Shown: positions 10,631-23,767, numbered from the stretch's first letter. The stretch: DNA of 64,000 nucleotides from Proteromonas lacertae (GCA_002245135.1 NGBS01000004.1:248001-312000), one strand, 5' to 3'. The notes: generated by a model not told the origin, from the sequence alone. Translations and numbers: made by a program.

Positions 10631-12553
10631 ATGCAATATGATGATATATCACATAGAGTTCAAGTAAGATCGACGAGTATAGATGATACTAAAGATAACG
10701 ATTTAGATCCAGTTGTAAATGCCATTTTTGAAGACTCTTGCTCAGATCTAGAATTATCTATTCAGTGTCAGAGTTTAGCCCAAATGGATGCTACTTCTAA
10801 CTCTGATCCTTTCGTTGTTGTGTATATGGCTGAAAATGGTAGGTGGAAGGAATTGGGAAGAACTGAGGTATTGATAGATGATCCAAAGTATTTTTAAAAT
10901 TCATATTTAAATATATATAGTCCAAAATTTACAACATCTTTTGCTGTTTCATATTATTTTGAGGAGGTACAAGCTATGAGATTTGTTGTATATGATGCAA
11001 ATGATTTTCATGTACCACCTGAGAAAATATCTTTTGATTTAATAGAAATGTATTTTATTTAGTTATATTTTCATTCTTATTCTTTACATTCGTATTGAAG
11101 AGCAAGATATGATAGGATATATAGATTTATCATTAAAAGATATTCATTGTGCGAAGAAACAAGAATATCATAAACTAGTAAATAATAATGATAAGAATAA
11201 AGATTGGGGTAAAATCTTAATTCACAGTGAAGAAATCAGTCAAAAGAATGATAAAATCGTTTTAGAATTAGGATGTAAAAATATTCCAAATGGTGATATT
11301 TTTTTAATAATCAATCGAAAAGGTGAGAATAATATAAGTGATGCTTGTTATCGAAGTGAAGTAAAGAATAATAAAAGTGGTGAGATAATATTTGATCGAA
11401 TAGAAATATTAAGTCAAAAATTGTGTAATGGAGATTATTATCGTCCATTAATATTTGAAATCTACTTGTGGGGTAAAAATGGTCAACATTTATTATTGTG
11501 TAACTGTCAAAGTAATATAAATGGATTTCAGCGAAAGAAAGAGATGGATTTAAAAATGCGAGGTGAAAAGATAGGAAAATTATCAATAATGAAATGTGAA
11601 ATAATAAAACAACCAACATTTTTAAGTTATATAAAAGGTGGTTGTGAATTAAACTTTATGGTAGCAATAGATTTTACAGGTAGTAATGGAGATCCAAGTG
11701 AGAGAGATTCTTTGCATTATATAAATGGTTCAAGTGATAATGAATATGAAAGTGCAATAAAGATGGTAGGAAATGTATTAGAACATTATGACAGTGATAA
11801 ACTATTTCCAAGTTATGGATTTGGATGTTTTTATGAAGGTGAAATTCGTCATTGTTTTCCAATCAATGGTGATGAATGTAATCCTGAAGTATATGGAATG
11901 AGTGGAATAATCAATAGTTATCATAAGATAATGAAGTCAATAAGATTTTGTGGTCCAACTCTATTTAGTGAGATATTACAGACAGCAGCTAGTGTAGCAG
12001 AAAGTTATGAAGATTTATTACCTGAACAGAAATATTTGATTTTATTAATAATAACAGATGGAGTGATAGATGATATGGATGAAACAATAGAATTGCTTGT
12101 TCAAATATCCTTTTTTATTTTATTGTTTTTTGAATTGTTGTTTTGAATAGTTATATTTATGATTTGAAAATTTATATATCTTTAATTTGATGTGATATTT
12201 ACTGTAGTAAACTACCTCTATCAGTATTAATCGTAGGAGTAGGTGATGCTGATTTTAGTAATATGCGAATATTAGATGGAGATGAAGTTCGTTTAGAATA
12301 TGATGGAGTAAAAGCTGAAAGAGATATTGTACAATTTGTTGCTGCTAGACATTTGAAAGATGAAAGACAAACAGCAAAAGAATTATTGGCTGAAATACCA
12401 AGACAGTTATGTGATTATATGAAATCTAAAGGATTAGAACCAAACCAGATGAGAGTAAAGTCAGTGAAACAGTCCAACAACATACCATATCCTTTAGAAG
12501 AGTCAAAATTAAGTAAACCACCTAAATGTAAGTTAAATCCAGAAGATGAATAA
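10631..12553 (+). CDS. Copine A (C2-C2-vWA protein)
   Basis: Copine layout: a first C2 domain (SIQCQSLAQMDATSNSDPFVVVY; then PKFTTSFAVSYYFEEVQ, FVVYDAND), a second C2-like region (about 11109-11640) and a copine-type A domain with the metal-site motif FMVAIDFTGSNGDPS, then LFPSYGFG and ILLIITDGVIDDM. Family role: calcium-dependent membrane binding and membrane-linked signalling scaffolds. Readable introns include 10888-10920 (33 nt), with others near 11052-11099 and about 12115-12207. The start at 10631 (MQYDDISHRVQ) matches the start of copine B. The C-terminus KLNPEDE ends at 12553. The frame is intact, unlike its inverted partner at 15592-17613. Confidence 0.88.
11089..12340 (+). repeat. 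Inverted copine repeat, copy 1
   Basis: About 1.25 kb is nearly identical, in opposite orientation, to 15885-17138, introns included. Sequence outside these limits, within the same two genes, is much more diverged. Confidence 0.85.
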
Positions 12554-12615
12554 AAAATAGTTTTAAATATATATAATTTTATTATTAAATAATGTTTAAT
12601 ATTTATTTTTGTGTA

Positions 12616-13737
12616 TTAATTTGAAGTTTCTGTCATTGTACAAGCCAATCCTCCATATCCTGGGTGACATGTACATGTTCCTGTTGTTTTATCACATACA
12701 CCATTACCACCACATTCTATTGCATATCCTCCTTCATTCTTATATTCAATCGCTGTTCCTGTGTATGCTTTATAACCAGTAATACCTTCCAAATCAGCTA
12801 TTGATAATCCATGATTCAAGTATTCATCATTGCCACTTATATCTGCTGCAGTTATTACTTTGATTTTTGGTTGTTTTCCTGTTTGTTGTCCTCCATATTT
12901 TATTGTTATTTTTGATACTGAAGTTGGGGTTGTAATATATGCTTTTGTTTCTCTATCAATCACTCCGATAGGTAATCTTTGCAATGCATCATTCCATCCT
13001 AATGGAGTATTAATATTTGGTTCTCCTGCAGTATCAGCTGCTAGTATAGAAGCACAAAATCTATCACTATAATATTTTCGATTAAACATATCAGTATATT
13101 CCAAATAAACCATACAAGCATTAGGAGTTCCAGTAGGATTTGGAACAGCAAGGAGTATAAATGTTATAATTTGTTCTGATAGTGATGGAGTTTCACAATC
13201 ACTCACTTCTAAATAACCAGTTGGACATTTTTCTAATGAAAAATAAATAAAGAAATAAAATACTTTCACTACAATCTCCTCCTGTGTATTCTTTATCACA
13301 GATACAAACATATTGTATTTCATTAACAGGAAGAATTGCTTGTTGTGCAACATATTCATATTCTTTTAAATCTGAATTGTATTTTGCAGTGTTTTATGTG
13401 TACACATCTTCCATGATTATTGCAATTATTTGTACACCAAAATCTATTACACGTTGCACCAGAAAATCCACCAGTACATGAACACAAGCCTGTAGTTTCA
13501 TCACAACTACCATGATTCCCACATTCAATCATAGCTCCATTTACATCAACTGATGGACATATTCCTATAATTATATAATGTATATATATTACTTTTAGAA
13601 CAATCACCTTCTTTATAACCGGAGTAGCAAGTACATCGTTGATTCTGATTACAAAACCCATGTCCACTACAACCATTAGGGCAACTAGCCAATACGGTCA
13701 ATACTATACTCAATAAAAAGAAAAATAAATTTTTCAT
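12616..13737 (-). CDS. Secreted EGF-repeat protein
   Basis: The ATG at 13737 starts a signal peptide (MKNLFFFLLSIVLTVLAS) followed directly by EGF-like repeats: CPNGCSGHGFCNQNQRC, then CGNHGSCDETTGLCSC, then CTNNCNNHGRC, and one near the C-terminus (CGGNGVCDKTTGTCTCHPGYGG). Between them lies a region of about 170 residues with no recognised fold (LAVPNPTGTPNACMVYLEY...). At least three short introns are needed, near 13565-13595, 13370-13400 and 13225-13270. There is no membrane helix at the C-terminus, so it is probably secreted or on the surface, like tenascin-type EGF proteins of other protists. Partner unknown. Confidence 0.75.
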
Positions 13738-13854
13738 CTTCAAACAAGCTTGACAAACAACGGATACTTTTTTAGATGTTTTTTGATTTTCTTTACAAAC
13801 AGTAATACAATTAATATAACCACAAAATAATTATCAGTATTAATAAATATACAC

Positions 13855-15404
13855 TTATGCATCATCATTATTATTATCTCTTTTTCTTGGAGGTGAAATT
13901 AGTGGATTTCTTTTCATTTTAGATCTCATAGTAGGTGACATGATTGGAGAATTACTAACGACAATTATAAACAATAAAATTATATACGATCTTAAACTTG
14001 GCAATTGTGTATGAACTTTTGGAGTTAATCTTAAAGGAGTTGAATTATTAGATAAATCTTGATTATTAGATCTTACCCTACATATATAATATATATAATT
14101 AATACGGTGTAGAATCAGCAACAATTGGAGAAGCTAAATACATAATAAATAGTGATGATATATATACGATCTGGAGTTCCTTCAATTACCATCCCATCTT
14201 CTTCATCATCACCAAATTTCAATGGTTTTCTAATATCCCACGGTAAATCTTCATTCTTAAAACTACTATTGATACTTCTGCCACTACTACTTCTATTACT
14301 TATAAATGAGGATGATGTTTGGAATGAATAGGAAGTATATGTATTTATAGTTCCTTTTACTTGAACTTGAGTGAAGGCTAATTGACTTCTACCTTGTGAT
14401 TGTATTCGTACATATCGACCACTTATATCTGGAAAATCAACTGATAATTTCATTCCATTTAGATTACACTATAAATAATAAATAATAATAATAATAACTG
14501 ATTATTTATACTTTCTTAAATATTACACATCTTCTTTTACTAGATTCTATTTCAGTCATTCCAGATCTGCGAGCTTGACTTGATAAACCAAATGGTTTTA
14601 ATGATATAAATACACTATAATAATAACCTAATAAATAAATACTAAAATGATTGTTCTGGAATGATAAATGATTTTCTATTATTCACAGCATTCCATATTA
14701 TTATTTCATTTATTATATAATTCTGACCTAAATCTACCTGCCAATAGGGATCTTTCTCTATATTAGTAATTGCATTATATTTATCACCAAATTGCGGAAT
14801 TCCAGTAACTGCATTGGAAGATGATAAACAGTTAAACACACTTGATTGTTCTGTTTCTTTACCCATTGAGATTGTGTTATTTGTCCATATTTTCTCATGT
14901 TTCATTTCATTTGCCAATAGTACTATAAATTCACTATTTATAATATTGCTATAAATCAATAGATGATACAGATCACAAGATCTTGGTGGTGGAGAGCTAG
15001 GAGTGGATAAATAAGAATCTAATATTTCTGCACATAGTTTACATATCAATATTTCACTACTATTTTGAAATGTAACTCATAAGGTTATACTTAATTATTG
15101 GATTTTTACAATTCCATAGTTTACGAACAGAATCAATATCATCAAAGTTATAATAATCTATTAATTAAATTGATGATATATTATACCAACTAGGTTTATT
15201 CTAGAAAATGGATATTCACATAAAGAGCATCTAATTTTCTCATTTTTTATTCCAAGGAGTTTATGTTGTAATATATCAATGTCTTTTTTGGGTGGTCTCC
15301 CTTGCGACTTTAAAAAATAATAAAACAAATATATACTTGAAAGAAAAGTTGTTCAGTCCTATAGAATATATAAAATGAATATACGATGATTGAGGAATAG
15401 CCAT
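13855..15404 (-). CDS. Discoidin (F5/8 type C) domain protein
   Basis: Start ATG at 15404 (MAIPQSS), then two introns of about 26 and 29 nt lead into a basic segment with a CSLCEYPFSR Cys pair. A coagulation-factor 5/8 C (discoidin) domain follows: DPYWQVDLGQNYIINEIIIWNAV and later SGRYVRIQSQGRSQLAFTQVQV, the hallmark first and last strands. The tail is Ser-rich with a predicted hydrophobic helix (YIILLFIIVVS) near the C-terminus. Family role: binding of carbohydrate or phospholipid surfaces. No signal peptide is seen, so cytosolic or tail-anchored placement is likely. Exon limits between 14100 and 14640 are approximate. Confidence 0.7.
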
Positions 15405-15591
15405 TATATGCTTGTTATAATGAAATAAATAAATAATAAATATATATGCGTTTCATTACATGCGAAACGGTTATACTTTCTATAATCAAATATTTCATTT
15501 TACAAGCATTTTTTTATCATTCTATTATTTTATATAATCATAATACACAAATTTATAAAAAATATATTAATAAAAATAGATATATATCATA

Positions 15592-17613
15592 TTATTCATA
15601 ATCAAAATCTAAATTAAAATAAAGAATAAATAAACATACCTTCAGGGTTAAGCACACCACTTTGTGGCATAGGTAATGGAACAGGTGGATGACTTTCTTG
15701 CGAAGTAGGCAAAGAAAGATTAGGAATACTTGAATCAGAAACTGATGAAGAATGTCTAATAGGATTTGGCTTATTTGGTTGAATATTCTTTGATTTCATA
15801 TATTCTAACAATTGTGTAGGTATTTCATCTAACAACTCCTTAGCTATTTCTCTTTGTGATAATTTAATCACTTCATTCATTGGAACAAATTGCACAATAT
15901 CTCTTTCAGCTTTTACTCCATCATATTCTAAACGAACTTCATCTCCATCTAATATTCGCATATTACTAAAATCAGCATCACCTACTCCTACGATTAATAC
16001 TGATAGAGGTAGTTTACTACAGTAAATATCACATCAAATTAAAGAAATATAAATTTTCAAATCATAAATATAACTATTCAAAACAACAATTCAAAAAACA
16101 ATAAAATAAAAAAGGATATTTGAACAAGCAATTCTATTGTTTCATCCATATCATCTATCACTCCATCTGTTATTATTAATAGAATCAAATATTTCTGCTT
16201 CAGGTAATAAATCTTCATAACTTTCTGCTACACTAGCTGCTGTCTGTAATATCTCACTAAATAGAGTTGGACCACAAAATCTTATTGACTTCATTATCTT
16301 ATGATAACTATTGATTATTCCACTCATTCCATATACTTCAGGATTACATTCATCACCATTGATTGGAAAACAATGACGAATTTCACCTTCATAAAAACAT
16401 CCAAATCCATAACTTGGAAATAGTTTATCACTGTCATAATGTTCTAATACATTTCCTACCATCTTTATTGCACTTTCATATTCATTATCACTTTGAACCA
16501 TTTATATAATGCAAAGAATCTCTCTCACTTGGATCTCCATTACTACCTGTAAAATCTATTGCTACCATAAAAGTTTAATTCACAACCACCTTTTATATAA
16601 CTTAAAAATGTTGGTTGTTTTATTATTTCACATTTCATTATTGATAATTTTCCTATCTTTTCACCTCGCATTTTTAAATCCATCTCTTTCTTTCGCTGAA
16701 ATCCATTTATATTACTTTGACAGTTACACAATAATAAATGTTGACCATTTTTACCCCACAAGTAGATTTCAAATATTAATGGACGATAATAATCTCCATT
16801 ACACAATTTTTGACTTAATATTTCTATTCGATCAAATATTATCTCACCACTTTTATTATTCTTTACTTCACTTCGATAACAAGCATCACTTATATTATTC
16901 TCACCTTTTCGATTGATTATTAAAAAAATATCACCATTTGGAATATTTTTACATCCTAATTCTAAAACGATTTTATCATTCTTTTGACTGATTTCTTCAC
17001 TGTGAATTAAGATTTTACCCCAATCTTTATTCTTATCATTATTATTTACTAGTTTATGATATTCTTGTTTCTTCGCACAATGAATATCTTTTAATGATAA
17101 ATCTATATATCCTATCATATCTTGCTCTTCAATACGAAGTTAAAACAAAACAATTAAAGAATTTCTATTAAAAAACAAAGAATAAGGATATATTTTCAGG
17201 TGGAACATTAAAATCATTTGCATCATATACAACGAATCTCATTGTCTGTACTACTTCGAAGTAGTAGTTAACTCTGAAAGAACGAATAAATTTTGGACTA
17301 AATGTTTACATTATGAATTTTAAAAATACTTTGGATCATCTATCAATACCTCAGTTCTTCCCAATTCCTTCCATCTACCATTTTCAGCCATATACACAAC
17401 AACGAAAGGATCAGAGTTAGAAGTAGCATCCATTTGGGCTAAACTCTTACACTGAATGGTTAGCTAAAATTATTAGAAATAATATAATACTTGAACAGCT
17501 GAAGAAGAATCAGAATCAAGGTCTTCTACAGCATCATCAACATCAGTGTGGTCAGATGCTCCAATACAAGAAGATTTTATTTGCACTTGGTGATTTATAT
17601 CATCATAATCCAT
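15592..17613 (-). pseudogene. Copine B, frame broken by single-base insertions
   Basis: Same C2-C2-vWA plan as copine A and inverted relative to it. It begins MDYDDINHQVQIKSS at 17613 and, after a 31-nt intron (15609-15639), ends LNPEDFDYE at 15592. Compared with copine A it has three one-base insertions: near 16570 (one extra A in a run), near 16493 and near 16198. These break the vWA domain into three frames. Its 5' and 3' ends differ clearly from copine A (for example QFVPMNEVIKLSQRE against QFVAARHLKDERQ), so it is an old paralog whose middle is almost identical to A. It may be intact in nature if the insertions are sequencing errors. Confidence 0.7.
15885..17138 (-). repeat. Inverted copine repeat, copy 2
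   Basis: Reverse-complement partner of 11089-12340. Both introns inside the block also match, which selection on protein sequence cannot explain. Confidence 0.85.
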
Positions 17614-17714
17614 GATTAAAACGAAATTAGAAATTCAAATCTATTTTGACAATTCTAATGTAAATTTGCACATAATGCTTATAAACACACATAACACATA
17701 CAAAAACAAAACGA

Positions 17715-18777
17715 TTATTTCATAAATATTTGATGCTGTCTAATTACTTCATCAATCATTGGTTTTTCTATATTTTCTTCTCCTTCTTTACGAATATGAA
17801 GAGCATTTACTTTACCTTCTCCACTGGGCAAATATAATATCACATGGTCATATCTACTCTCTAGTATATTTGCTATAATCATATCAGTGTGATATTTTTC
17901 AAAAGTTTCAACACATTTTTTCTCTAGTATCATTTCATCTGTCTCTAATTTGAATGAAATAATCATAGCATCAGGACACCATTTTTGTGTAACATCTTTC
18001 AATAATTTTGGTACATTATACAAATTCAATGTTAATCCATTATTCTCTCTTGATTGTATTTTATGTTCAAGCTATGAAAATCACATGTTAATATGTTATA
18101 CCATTATTGATTCTGGAATATAGAAATCAGATACAGCAGCTGCTAAATACATTATATTTGTTTTTTTATTACATAACAACGATAATTCTCTTAAATAATA
18201 CATATATTGAAATAACGTAACATATGGTATTTCTAATAGAAATTCTGGTTTGTTGTAGTCATTATAAAATTGAAGTAATTTTCTTACTTTTTCAATATAT
18301 TCTTTCTTTACTATCAAATTTTCATTATCAGTTGTTAAAACATTGAAAATATTCAAATCTGGTTTGAGATGGTTTTGAAATAACATTTGACTGCCTTCTC
18401 TATATAGGAATATAACTCTGTAATTATGTGATAAGAATTGTTCACCACTTAATGCACCTCTTGTTCCTGTTGAGAAATTATCGATAAATCTAACTGTATG
18501 TTTTTCCATAGGTACTTGAGTACCTCCTGATGTGATAATTGCTACTGGCATATCTGGCTTCATTTCTATAAATTCTTTAATCTTGTTGTGTATCTCTTCA
18601 ATATTCTATAAACAAACGACATTTGATTCATAAAATACTACAGGAGGTGTAGTTTGTTTAAAAAACTCTTCAGTAGATATTATTCCATCTATTAATTAAT
18701 TAAATATATGATAATATTAAATTTCATTGAATATAATAAAAATTAAGAATAATTATACTTGATGATTCTTTAGACAT
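17715..18777 (-). CDS. Phosphopantothenate-cysteine ligase (PPCS)
   Basis: ITSGGTQVPMEKHTVRFIDN followed by FSTGTRGALSGEQFL is the nucleotide-binding signature of the eukaryotic enzyme. YLAAAVSDFYIPE and later MIISFKLETDE and IIANILESRYD are the other conserved blocks. Role: ATP-dependent joining of cysteine to 4'-phosphopantothenate, the second step of coenzyme A synthesis from pantothenate. Short introns: about 18698-18758, 18606-18641 (36 nt, between TTPP and NIEEIHNK) and one near 18070-18100. The start at 18777 (MSKESS) precedes the conserved region by a normal distance. It is divergent from the RCC1 gene 78 bp away. Confidence 0.9.
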
Positions 18778-18854
18778 TGAGTAAATTGAAAGAGAAGAAT
18801 CTCAAAAGTCAAGCCAAGCTAAACAGTTTTTTTCTTTAAACTTCATTTATTCAA

Positions 18855-20918
18855 ATGTCAAGTGAAAAACCTAAGAAAGATGAAGAGTATTGACATCTAC
18901 ATTGTTATATTGTATAGGAAAAAAGCAAAAGATATAATGAGGCCACTATTCAAAAAAGAAACAACAGTATTTATTGAATTTGATATGTGCATAGATATAT
19001 GTTACAGGTAGATATTTATGTCCAGGTGATTTTTTCCTAACACCAAGGAAGATTCCTGTTGATATATCTTTTTTTTAATATCAACTTGCTGGTTAAAATA
19101 GTTTCTTTAATAATATTCAATTGAAGAAAGATGTAGAAGTAAATTGTGTATCATGTGGTCAAGATTTCATATTAATCATGTCTACAGATGGTAGAATCTA
19201 TGGATGTGGTGATAATCAATACGGTCAACTTGGACTAGGTCATAATATTAGAGTCAGAGATTGTGCACAAATAACTACTCAAGATAACAAATTATTTAGT
19301 CAAGTATCAGCAGGATCTTATCATAGTGCGTTATTGAGTAATCAAGGTGATTTATACATGATGGGATGTGGTACATATGGTAGACTAGGCTTAGGAGACA
19401 ATGAACATAGAAATATACCAACAAAACTAGAAATCAATATAAAAGGATATGATCCAAAAAAAATTGTCGTTCAACAAGTATCTTGTGGAGATCAACATAC
19501 AATAATCTGTTTAAAAGAAACAGGAATGCAATCATTCAATAGTAATGAAGAAAGTGATGCAGTAATGCAAGCAGGTGATGTTTTAGTGTGGGGTAATGGA
19601 AGACAAGGTAGATTAGGATTAGGAAATGAAGAAGATGTATATACACCCACATTATTAAAATATTTCTCCAAACATACAATCGGTAATAGAGAAATAGAGA
19701 AAACCTCTATTATTCATTTAGTTAGTGCTGGTTTTAGTCATAGCGCATGTGTTGATACTCAAGGAAGAGTTTATACTTGGGGTGATGGTGGTGATGGTAG
19801 ATTAGGTCATGGAAATGAGAATAGTAAATGGGAACCAACACTTGTACATGGTTTAGGTAGTAGTATAGTGACTAGTATATCCTGTGGAATGAGACATACA
19901 CTGTGTGTTGATAATATTGGTACTTGTTATAGTTGGGGAAGAGGTCAGTATGGTAGATTGGGAATTGGGAATAGTAAAGATTATTCTATACCACAGATTG
20001 TGCCTGGTTTTAATAATAAATCATTGACTGTTTCTGCTGGATATAAAGTATTTATATATTTCTATTATAATTGTTATTTTATATAGCATTCCATGTTATT
20101 AAGTACAGATGGTCAGATGTATGTATTTGGTGATGGTACAAAAGGCAGATTAGGTTTAGGTGATCAAATAACACAATTAAGACCTGTTATATTGCCAAAT
20201 ATATTAGATGGTGAAGTAAAAGGTAATATTACTGCTTATTGTGCTGGATATGATGTTTCTGTAGTGGCTGTTATGTTTAGAATACCAATTGATATTAAAT
20301 CATTAAGTATTTTATAATTATTGTTTTATTGTTTTATTTATAGCTAAAGAAGAAGATAAGAAAACTCCAGAAGAAGAAGAATTAGATGCGATTCTATTAC
20401 AAGAAAGTCCACGAAGTAAATCAACTTCACCAGCATTACTAGAAAATATAAAAGCAACAGAACAATCCCCAAAAGAAGAAGAAGTAGTAGTAGTAGAAAA
20501 AGAGAATCCAAATATAGTCATTCATTTATCCAAACTTAGTAAATATAAAGAAGAACAAGAATCTCCAAATAAAGATAATGAAAATGATAATCAAGGTTTT
20601 AGTATATTATCACCAAGAGATCAAGAAGGAGGAGGTGACAAAGTTGATTATGCAAATTTACCTTGGGTATGTGAGAAATGTGGTTGGACTAATGATTTCT
20701 TATTAAGTACTTGTAGTCAATGTTTAGAAAAGAATCCAAGACCAATTTATAGAGATGATGATTTAGAAAATGTATATTATTATATATGATGTATTATTAT
20801 TATTATATAGTGGCCTTGTAAAGAAAAACCTTATTATTTAACATTAAGAGCCTATAATCCGTCATTCCCGCCAGTTCCAGAGCCAAAGAAAGTTCCTCCA
20901 CTTGTTAAATTGTATTAA
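18855..20918 (+). CDS. RCC1-repeat protein with RanBP2-type zinc finger
   Basis: At least six RCC1 blades (for example YGCGDNQYGQLGLGHN, VWGNGRQGRLGLGNE, TWGDGGDGRLGHGNE, SWGRGQYGRLGIGN, VFGDGTKGRLGLGD) form a beta-propeller from about 19121 to 20300. After a 37-nt intron comes an acidic, Lys/Glu-rich linker, then a RanBP2 zinc finger (LPWVCEKCGWTNDFLLSTCSQC), then a Pro-rich end. Short introns lie at the 5' end (two before 19015) and near 20047-20085, 20309-20343 and 20772-20810. RCC1 propellers serve as exchange-factor or scaffold modules; the zinc finger suggests ubiquitin, Ran or RNA binding. Partner not predictable. Confidence 0.82.
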
Positions 20919-20948
20919 TTATATAATTGGGTTATTAATTCAAATAGA

Positions 20949-21948
20949 ATGAAAGGACCAAAGAAACTAACACCAGAAGAAGAAACTAGACGATATATCT
21001 GGATGAATAATGTAATATATGATCAAAACAAATGGATGGAAACTCATAGAACAGATGATACAGCTTTCCAAACAACATTACCATTAGATGAAAGATTTAG
21101 ACAACGACCACCTGATTGTAATGTCGCTTATTACAATCCCAAACAAAAAACAATAGAAAAAACAATAGAAGAATTTGGTAAATACAGAACACCAACTGAT
21201 CATATATCACCAAGGTTTAAAGAAACTCCAAACAACAATCCAGGTCCAGGTAGTTATCCTGGTATTAGGCCAAAAATGTCAGCATATTACTTACACAATT
21301 GGCAAATCTCAAGCTCCATTTAGAGCGCCATTAGTGAAGAATAATGATCCATCTCCTGTTACTTACCATCCTGAAATTGCTGATAAAATATATAAACCAA
21401 TATTACCAACATTTTCAGTTCCAAAAGAAGGAATTGAAGAAAAGCCAAAAGCTGAACCAACACCTGGTCCTGGTCATTATTCACCTATTGTATCTCCTAG
21501 AAATCCAGTTTATCCATCTTTACATCCCAAGAGGAGATACAGCTTTAGATCAAGCTGTAAAATCAAGGAAATGGGTTCCAGGTCCAAATTCATATAAAGT
21601 ATTTATTTCTTTAATTTTATTATTTTAATATAGATATCTGATTATTCTAAAAGAACAGCACCTTCTTATTCAATTGGTCATGAAACTGATAATTTAGACT
21701 CCTTCTTTATTGATTATGATAATACCTTTTCTACACCTGGACCAAGCTCTTATGATAATCCTTCAGATTTTGGTAAAGTCAATGCTGGTATATCGTTTGA
21801 TAAATCTCCTAAACTACCAGATCCACTACTGAATGGTGTTCCTCCTATTACATATTATCATCCACAGCCAGAAATTATAGAACCTCAACCTCCCAAGTTT
21901 TCATTTGGTAAAGGTCATGGTAGAATGAGATGGGAACATGTTATATAA
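20949..21948 (+). CDS. Sperm-tail PG-rich repeat (STPGR) protein, two apparent frameshifts
   Basis: Repeated Pro-Gly signatures typical of STPGR proteins: NNPGPGSYPG, TPGPGHYSPI, VPGPNSYK, TPGPSSYDNP, with TIGKSQ, PSYSIGHE and SFGKGHG partner strands. Such proteins are luminal or axoneme-linked microtubule proteins, which suggests a flagellate stage. The frame shifts near 21285 and near 21525, with the repeat pattern continuing across both. An intron of about 35 nt follows NSYK at 21598. Because only single bases are involved, assembly error is as likely as decay. Confidence 0.75.
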
Positions 21949-22116
21949 TAAATAGTTTTAAAATTCATTTTCATTATTTATTTAATCTCTTATTTTTAAT
22001 ATACGTATGTTGATATTTATGAAATAATTGTAAGAAAATAACAATAATTAACTCCCAATTTTCATACACAAAAAAGAATATAGATAACCGTATTAGTCCC
22101 GTTTATTATTTTCAAT

Positions 22117-22747
22117 TTAATTTGATGGAATTTCAATTTCACCTGAGTTAATTTTAGCTGTAATATCTCTTGGATGAGAACCATCAACTGTAATACCAAC
22201 TGAATATGCAGTTCCTAAGACTTCTTTAACGGTTCCTGATAATTCTTTAGCCATTGATCTATCACGGAGTGTTCTTGCAATTGTAATAATTTGATCTAAA
22301 GTTAAGTTTCCACTGTGTGTGACTATTTATTGAATAATTTATTAAAAAATACATTTAGCACCTTTGTTTGCTTTTCTATCATGTGGTGGTTCTTTAAGTT
22401 CTTTAATTAAAAGGGATGAAGCACTTGGTACAACTTCTACTGTAGCTACACGGTTTACAACTGTTAATCTGACCATAACTTTTAATCCTTTCCATTCCAT
22501 TGTGGCTTTTTGGATATCTTCACCGATTTTCTTTGGTGACTAAAAATAATAATAAAAAAATAGATATACTAAACCTAGTGGACCAACTTTTGGAGCAAGT
22601 GCAGAAGCAGCACCTACTTCTCCACCTACAGCCTTCATCATGACTATAAAATGTTACAATATATTCAATATGTTAATTTAATAGTATATAATAACAGGAT
22701 ATATTCATACTAACTTTTGCTTCAGCAGGAGCAGCGGGAGGGGCCAT
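22117..22747 (-). CDS. RPL12: Cytosolic large-subunit ribosomal protein uL11 (RPL12)
   Basis: [18 protein letters not shown], then [44 protein letters not shown], then [15 protein letters not shown] and [20 protein letters not shown] follow the eukaryotic uL11 sequence in order. It binds 23S/28S rRNA at the GTPase-associated centre. Start ATG at 22747 ([11 protein letters not shown]). Introns lie near 22640-22715, 22540-22572 and 22320-22362. About 160 residues, the normal length. The SxAxAPK-type N-terminal half and its position next to nuclear genes exclude the mitochondrial form. Confidence 0.93.
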
Positions 22748-22844
22748 TATTTATATAATGAGGTTATCTAAAATAGGGTAATGTGTATCTAATTCCGGCC
22801 ACAAGCTAAAGTTTGAGAAGTGAAACGAAGAGTTTCTTATAATT

Positions 22845-23616
22845 ATGTTTAGAAACAATTACTTCCACTATTTACGTTCATTTTCTTCTCAATCATTTTT
22901 GGAGAATAAAGAGAAGACATACTACGAAATTCTTGGAATAGATAGATATGCTACCCAATCTCAAGTTGTAGATGCATACAATAGAAAATGTATATTTAAA
23001 TGTATTTTATATCTTATTAGTAAAAGAGATCCATGATAAACCAGGTGAAGGAGATGTATTTTATTATTGTTATATATTGTTTATGAGCTAGAAGTTTTTA
23101 GTACAACAAATTAATGATGCATGTGAAGTCTTAACAAATCATACCAAAAGACTTCGATACAATCAGCAACATCCTGTTAAAGATCCAACTGTTTTATCAA
23201 CAAATCCAATATTTGAAGGAGATAATAGAACAGAACATAAACAAAACAATGAAGGAAAAACAAAAACATTCCATACAACTGTTCCACATATTGAAATCAT
23301 TCAAGGATCAAGAGATGTTGATTATACGTATATATGTGATATTAGTTGTAATAAATAGAGAGAAAAGAATAAAGAGTAAGAATGAATTAAATGTCACAAG
23401 ATATTCACCAGGTCATAGAAACTATATACCACCAAGAAAATTACCTGTTCCATCACATACAAATATCATTTTTATAAATATACAGTGATTTATATAGTTT
23501 TTTTAATGATTATAAGTCATATCTTAGGTATTATTGCAGTGCCAGTTGTAGTAGCAGGTATTTGGATATTTAATGTAATTTTAACTAAGAAAGAAATGAA
23601 GAAATATAAAGAATAA
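22845..23616 (+). CDS. Mitochondrial-type J-like protein lacking HPD
   Basis: MFRNNYFHYLRSFSSQSFLE looks like a mitochondrial targeting sequence. TYYEILGIDRYATQSQVVDAYNRK is J-domain helix I-II. After a 31-nt intron (22990-23020) the loop reads KEIHDKPGEGD instead of HPD, and after another (23056-23091, 36 nt) QQINDACEVLTNHTKRLRYNQQ is helix III-IV. A single hydrophobic helix (AVPVVVAGIWIFNVI) lies near the C-terminus. True J-proteins need HPD to stimulate Hsp70 ATPase, so this may be a J-like regulator of the PAM16 sort. The use of the acceptor at 23020 is my choice, since the next AG gives a stop. Confidence 0.65.
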
Positions 23617-23767
23617 ATTAGTTTTCTTTTTTCACAGATTATTTATTCATAAATGCTTGTTTTCTTAAAAAATATATTTATTTGTTTTTAAAACAATAAA
23701 AAAGAGTATTAAAACAGTTAAAACAATATATATAATTTACCATGTTAAATTAGTTATAATTTCCACC

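Noticed and set aside
11311-11619. Antisense frames shared by both copine copies
   Set aside because: They are shared only because the copine DNA is duplicated; codon pattern and domains support the copine strand.
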